Shown piece by piece: positions 5,341 through 5,840 of a stretch of DNA of 5,840 nt. The stretch comes from an uncultured Clostridia bacterium (GTDB lineage: Bacteria; Bacillota; Clostridia; Christensenellales; Aristaeellaceae), in the NCBI GenBank assembly GCA_946626395.1, contig CAMOUF010000307.1:1-5840 (forward strand), read 5' to 3'. The notes under the pieces were generated by a model, which was given only the letters and a program-made list of their open reading frames with translations, ran no database searches and was not told where the DNA came from. Position 1 is the stretch's first letter. Every line of letters begins with the position of its first letter. Position numbers and translations under genes: made by a program.

Positions 5341-5368
5341 TTGACAATTCCCGTTTATCGTGTATAAT
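5341..5368 (+). promoter_or_regulatory. Near-perfect sigma-A promoter for argG
   Basis: TTGACA (5341-5346) and TATAAT (5363-5368) are both full consensus, with a 16-bp spacer. Transcription should start at about 5375, leaving a leader of about 30 nt. Such a strong core promoter fits a gene held down by a repressor when arginine is plentiful. Confidence 0.92.
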
Positions 5369-5371
5369 CTA

Positions 5372-5385
5372 CGTGTATTTATTCA
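5372..5385. promoter_or_regulatory. ARG-box-like half-operator over the argG start point
   Basis: CGTGTATTTATTCA matches the ARG-box consensus at 11 of 14 positions, with a perfect right half ATTCA. It covers the expected transcription start, where a bound repressor would block RNA polymerase. Weaker than the two upstream boxes and possibly chance in AT-rich DNA. Confidence 0.35.
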
Positions 5386-5403
5386 AAGAAGGAGCTTGGA
5401 ACC

Positions 5404-5840
5404 ATGGATAAGAGCAAGATCAAGAAGGTCGTATTGGCATATTCCGGAGGGCTGGATACCTCCATCATTATTCCCTGGCTGAAGGAAAACTACAACAACT
5501 GCGAGGTCATCGCCGTGTCCGGCAACGTGGGCCAGGCGGACGAACTGGAAGGGCTGGAGGAAAAAGCCCTGAAAACCGGCGCTTCCAAGCTGTATGTGCT
5601 GGATCTGACCGATGATTATGTGGATAACTATATCATTCCCACCATGAAAGCCGGAGCGGTGTATGAGGAATACCTGCTGGGCACCTCCCACGCCCGGCCC
5701 TGCATCGCCAAGGGGCTGGTGGAAATCGCCCTGAAGGAAGGGGCGGACGCCATCTGCCACGGCTGCACCGGCAAGGGAAACGATCAGGTGCGCTTTGAAT
5801 TGGCCATCAAGCATTTCGCTCCCAATATGCCCATTATCGC
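5404..5840 (+). CDS. argG: Argininosuccinate synthase (N-terminal 145 residues, cut by window edge)
   Basis: Joins citrulline and aspartate with ATP to argininosuccinate, the next-to-last step of arginine synthesis, in the cytoplasm. The N-terminal ATP-pyrophosphatase (PP-loop) motif AYSGGLDTS is at residues 12-20. YLLGTSHARPCIAK (90-103) and GCTGKGNDQVRFE (120-132) are the conserved segments that bind citrulline, aspartate and ATP. These vary slightly from the common forms GTSxARPLIAK and GATGKGNDQ, with cysteines at 100 and 121, but keep the functional residues. The family is about 400 residues, so about 255 are missing to the right. AAGGAG (5389-5394) lies nine bases before the ATG. The gene has its own strong promoter with ArgR-like boxes; argH often follows argG, but that region is outside the window. 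Confidence 0.97.
   Translation, partial: MDKSKIKKVVLAYSGGLDTSIIIPWLKENYNNCEVIAVSGNVGQADELEGLEEKALKTGASKLYVLDLTDDYVDNYIIPTMKAGAVYEEYLLGTSHARPCIAKGLVEIALKEGADAICHGCTGKGNDQVRFELAIKHFAPNMPII

Larger units (their letters stand above)
5099..5403. other. Divergent intergenic region between deacetylase and argG
   Basis: This stretch of about 300 bp has no supported gene. Its argG-side half (from about 5258) is AT-rich and holds three ArgR-like boxes, the argG promoter and ribosome site. The deacetylase-side half (5114-5250) is GC-rich; the best minus-strand -10 there, TATACT (5179-5184), has only a poor -35 at 17 bp, so I do not annotate it. No riboswitch, T-box or small RNA could be recognised. Confidence 0.6.

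Noticed and set aside
5383..5814. Minus-strand open frame of 143 codons opposite argG
   Set aside because: It is antisense to unmistakable argG sequence and has no expression signals.

Overview
The window looks like a GC-rich stretch of a chromosome from an anaerobic, probably endospore-forming Bacillota (class Clostridia). The evidence is the gene set: an AddA-type helicase-nuclease, an MreB-family actin homologue, a clostridial two-OB-fold single-stranded DNA-binding protein, a PdaB-like deacetylase and argininosuccinate synthase. Strong AGGAGG-type ribosome sites and promoters of the Bacillus sigma-A and sigma-H type agree with this. I cannot name the genus from sequence alone.

Layout from left to right. 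Bases 1-980 (minus) are the first 326 codons of addA, with a good vegetative promoter at 1019-1047. It is divergent from a solitary mreB-like gene at 1232-2260 (plus), whose upstream DNA carries a full match to the Bacillus sigma-H consensus. A bidirectional hairpin terminator (2332-2362) separates mreB from a convergent minus-strand gene (2381-3364) for a membrane-anchored coiled-coil protein of unknown function, which has its own extended -10 promoter. Next comes a minus-strand two-gene operon: a PdaB-like polysaccharide deacetylase (4292-5098), then a tandem-OB SSB (3630-4283). Finally, argG begins at 5404 (plus) behind a near-consensus promoter and three ArgR-like boxes, and runs off the right edge.

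Two intergenic regions hold arrays of 7-bp repeats. One is alternating TTAGAAC/TTGGAAC after mreB, the other GGCAATA-type units after ssb. Each has copies in inverted orientation, and the second makes a perfect 19-bp stem. They are the least explained DNA here.

The genes do not form one pathway. Their themes are DNA repair and ssDNA handling (addA, ssb), cell envelope and shape (mreB, deacetylase, coiled-coil protein) and arginine synthesis (argG). The most notable protein observation is that the MreB homologue has arginine where MreB normally has its catalytic glutamate. No mobile element, CRISPR array, tRNA or rRNA was seen, and I found no clearly new multi-gene system.
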